Source: an uncultured Alistipes sp. (GTDB taxonomy: Bacteria; Bacteroidota; Bacteroidia; Bacteroidales; Rikenellaceae). From it: 8,174 nucleotides of DNA. The position numbers were made by a program, and so were the translations under genes. The notes under the pieces are model-generated. The model ran no database searches. It was not told where the DNA came from and saw only the letters and a program-made list of their open reading frames with translations. Each line of letters begins with the position of its first letter. Position 1 is the stretch's first letter. The stretch lies in the NCBI GenBank assembly GCA_900766655.1, contig CAAFWE010000192.1, positions 1-8,174 of the forward strand, read 5' to 3'. This document shows, in pieces, positions 6,582 through 8,174 of the stretch.

Positions 6582-8174
6582 TTACTTCTTCTTAGGAGCG
6601 TACTTCTCGACGCGCCAATCCTTGATAACGCCGCTCCAGTTCAAACCGTAGGCGTAGTCGTAGACATTGCCATCAGCATCCTTGTAGCACTTCATATCGA
6701 ATGGGAGATCCTCGCACTGCTCCTCGACGGTGCGCATATCCTTTGGCATCTGCACTGGAAGCAATCCCTGAGGCTCGGCCTTACCCGAGATAATCTCCAA
6801 GAATGACTGGTTCATAACCTCGAAACCGATAAGGATTGCATCTGCCGACCTCTCGATCTCGTGGAAACACATTGGACGCTCGGCCGAGATAGCGAGGATA
6901 ACTGGCTTCTTGCCCATCACCTTGCGAGTCTCGAGTACGGTCTCCATCTCCACCTTGTTGTAGGTGGTGATGCTCTTGCCCAAGTATGTACGGTTTGTAA
7001 AGTTCTCCTTAGGGTCACCACCCGCGATGCTCACCTTGCGAGCGTGCTTTGCGGTGTAGTCGCCATACTGCAACGAGATAGGTACATAACCGGTACCGCC
7101 AGCCTTGATATCCCACTCGTAGTGTCCACGACCTACGGTTGGAGCCTTCATAAAGACGATAGCTACGTCTGCCTCCTCAGGATTCTCCACTATATCGAAA
7201 TATCTCTTTGCTACGTTGAGGCTGATGCCGTAGCTCTCGTATGGCTTACCCTTTACAGCATTTCCCCAGCGGCTATATTCGCCCGCCTGCATACGCTTTG
7301 GAAGGTATACCTTGAGGCCGCCCTTGAGAGGGAGAGTCTGTGCGTGGTTCTTGAGCATTACCACCGACTTAACCTGTGCCTCGAAACCCTCACGCATAAA
7401 CTGCTCGCAGCCGACAACCTGCTGGCTCTTTGCTGGATCGAGGTATGCGTTCTCGAACAAACCAGTGCGGAAGATATTCATCAAAAGACGAACTGCCGAC
7501 TCCTCGAAACGGTCACGAATTACCTTCTCGCCATACTTCTGCTTGCCGAGCTCGTAGGCTGCAAGGATACCATCGGTCTTATTGATACCGCCATACTGAT
7601 CGACACCTACCATCAACACAGTGAGGAATCGCTCGGCCTCTGGCATCGACTCCACACCCCAAGGCTTACCCGTATTGCGATGGAGGTCGGCATACTCGCG
7701 CACGATACCCCAGTCGGTGCAGATTACGCCCTTGTAGTTATACTTTGTGCGGAGCAAGTCCTTGATGATATACTCGCTATAGCCATTTGCTACATTCTTG
7801 CCCGAAGGGTCCTGATTGTACGAAATAGTGTAGTAAGGCATCACAGCCGAAGCCTGCTCGGTACCACCGTTGAGTTTGAACGCACCCTCGGTGAATGGAA
7901 GGAGGTGCTCCTCGAAGTTGTTGCCTGGGTAGACAGCATACTTACCGAACGAGAAGTGAGCATCGCGGCCCGCCTCACCTGTACCACCACCTGGCCAGTG
8001 CTTAACCATTGCGTTTACACTATTCATACCCCACGCGCCCTCGCGTGCGTCTGCGCCCTTCGAGGTCTGGAAGCCATCCGAATAGGCACGAGCAATGTCG
8101 GTAGCAAACTTTGAGCCCTCGGCAAATGTTGCCATCACGCGTCGCCAACGAGGTTCGGTAGCGAGGTCAATCTG
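6582..8174 (-). CDS. Glycoside hydrolase family 3 protein, N-terminus beyond the window
   Basis: This frame is open at the right edge and shows the last 530 residues. By alignment to the neighbouring paralogue, about 249 N-terminal residues are missing, including any signal peptide and EF-hand loop. It begins within the segment matching ATEPRWRR, so a start at 8135 or 8138 would be an internal codon and is not used. Visible motifs are KHWPGG from residue 58 of the fragment, followed by D71-A-H73, then VICTDW with the likely nucleophile Asp at codon 7713-7715. The C-terminal alpha/beta domain (VMLKNHAQTLPL onward) ends with GLNWSGVIKDWRVEKYAP. It is close to the neighbour: by eye about 80% of residues match over the 104 residues from the KHWPGG segment to the nucleophile, with much more divergence in the first part of the C-terminal domain. 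It is a tandem duplicate, probably also exported. Substrate is unknown. Confidence 0.94.
   Translation of the reverse strand, partial: QIDLATEPRWRRVMATFAEGSKFATDIARAYSDGFQTSKGADAREGAWGMNSVNAMVKHWPGGGTGEAGRDAHFSFGKYAVYPGNNFEEHLLPFTEGAFKLNGGTEQASAVMPYYTISYNQDPSGKNVANGYSEYIIKDLLRTKYNYKGVICTDWGIVREYADLHRNTGKPWGVESMPEAERFLTVLMVGVDQYGGINKTDGILAAYELGKQKYGEKVIRDRFEESAVRLLMNIFRTGLFENAYLDPAKSQQVVGCEQFMREGFEAQVKSVVMLKNHAQTLPLKGGLKVYLPKRMQAGEYSRWGNAVKGKPYESYGISLNVAKRYFDIVENPEEADVAIVFMKAPTVGRGHYEWDIKAGGTGYVPISLQYGDYTAKHARKVSIAGGDPKENFTNRTYLGKSITTYNKVEMETVLETRKVMGKKPVILAISAERPMCFHEIERSADAILIGFEVMNQSFLEIISGKAEPQGLLPVQMPKDMRTVEEQCEDLPFDMKCYKDADGNVYDYAYGLNWSGVIKDWRVEKYAPKKK
6723..6754 (-). repeat. Copy B of a 32-base direct repeat from the GH3 duplication
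   Basis: Identical in sequence and orientation to 4374-4405, and at the same place in the upstream GH3 gene. A second exact match of 29 bases joins 5557-5585 and 7906-7934, encoding part of the conserved VYPGNNFEEH segment. Such stretches could support recombination that deletes or fuses the two genes. Confidence 0.75.

Larger units (their letters stand above)
1..8174 (-). other. Predicted single transcription unit: GH3 - GH3 - MCE - mutS2 - murF
   Basis: Five genes point the same way with gaps of 9, 22, 7 and 3 bases. None of the gaps can hold a promoter and terminator pair, and I see no GC-rich hairpin followed by a T run in them. The unit is open at both ends, so its promoter lies right of the window and its end lies left. 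Promoters inside the coding regions cannot be excluded. Confidence 0.6.

Noticed and set aside
6861..8114. A 417-codon open frame on the plus strand opposite the right-hand GH3 gene
   Set aside because: It is fully antisense to a clear GH3 gene. Its translation is rich in Leu, His and Val with no recognisable domain, as expected from the codon bias of the opposite strand.
8133..8138. GTG/ATG codons at 8138 and 8135 as the start of a short GH3 gene
   Set aside because: The frame remains open to the window edge and the upstream residues align with the paralogue (TEPRWRR), so these are internal codons of a gene cut by the window.
1..8174. Mobile elements, CRISPR arrays, tRNA or rRNA genes, toxin-antitoxin or defence modules
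   Set aside because: No inverted-repeat ends, transposase motifs, regularly spaced repeats or RNA gene signatures were seen. The only repeats are explained by the GH3 duplication.

Overview
The window looks like chromosomal DNA from a member of the Bacteroidales. The main reasons are the Bacteroidota-style MurF with the SPRSYNSQ and EAGISQxGEM signatures typical of MurF/alanine-racemase fusions, a MutS2 with the IYPxNFExKIGF start usual in that phylum, and an MCE protein ending in the Bacteroidota-type LLADLKENPKRY block. Frequent CTC, GAG and TCG codons would fit a Rikenellaceae/Alistipes-like genome, but that placement is a guess.

Every supported gene is on the minus strand, so transcription runs from the right edge to the left. 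In that order they are: (1) a glycoside hydrolase family 3 (GH3) enzyme with its N-terminal third beyond the right edge (6582-8174); (2) a complete, paralogous, signal-peptide-bearing GH3 enzyme (4230-6572); (3) an inner-membrane-anchored MlaD/MCE-domain lipid-transport protein (3257-4207); (4) MutS2, with ATPase and Smr domains (751-3249); (5) the first 249 codons of MurF, probably a MurF-Alr fusion, running off the left edge (1-747).

The gaps between genes are only 9, 22, 7 and 3 bases. This implies one polycistronic unit, with the upstream promoter and the terminator both outside the window. There is no stretch above 22 bases without a gene, and I see no tRNA, rRNA, CRISPR array, insertion sequence, riboswitch or internal terminator.

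Functionally the block combines two exported sugar hydrolases, an envelope lipid-trafficking component, a DNA- or ribosome-acting ATPase and a peptidoglycan precursor ligase. The MCE protein and MurF give it a cell-envelope flavour, but the gene order alone does not prove a shared pathway. The most notable features are the tandem GH3 duplication, its conserved KHWPGG...DAH segment and EF-hand loop, and the very tight coupling of mutS2 to murF. I see no evidence of a new defence or mobile system; these are recognisable families in a compact operon.
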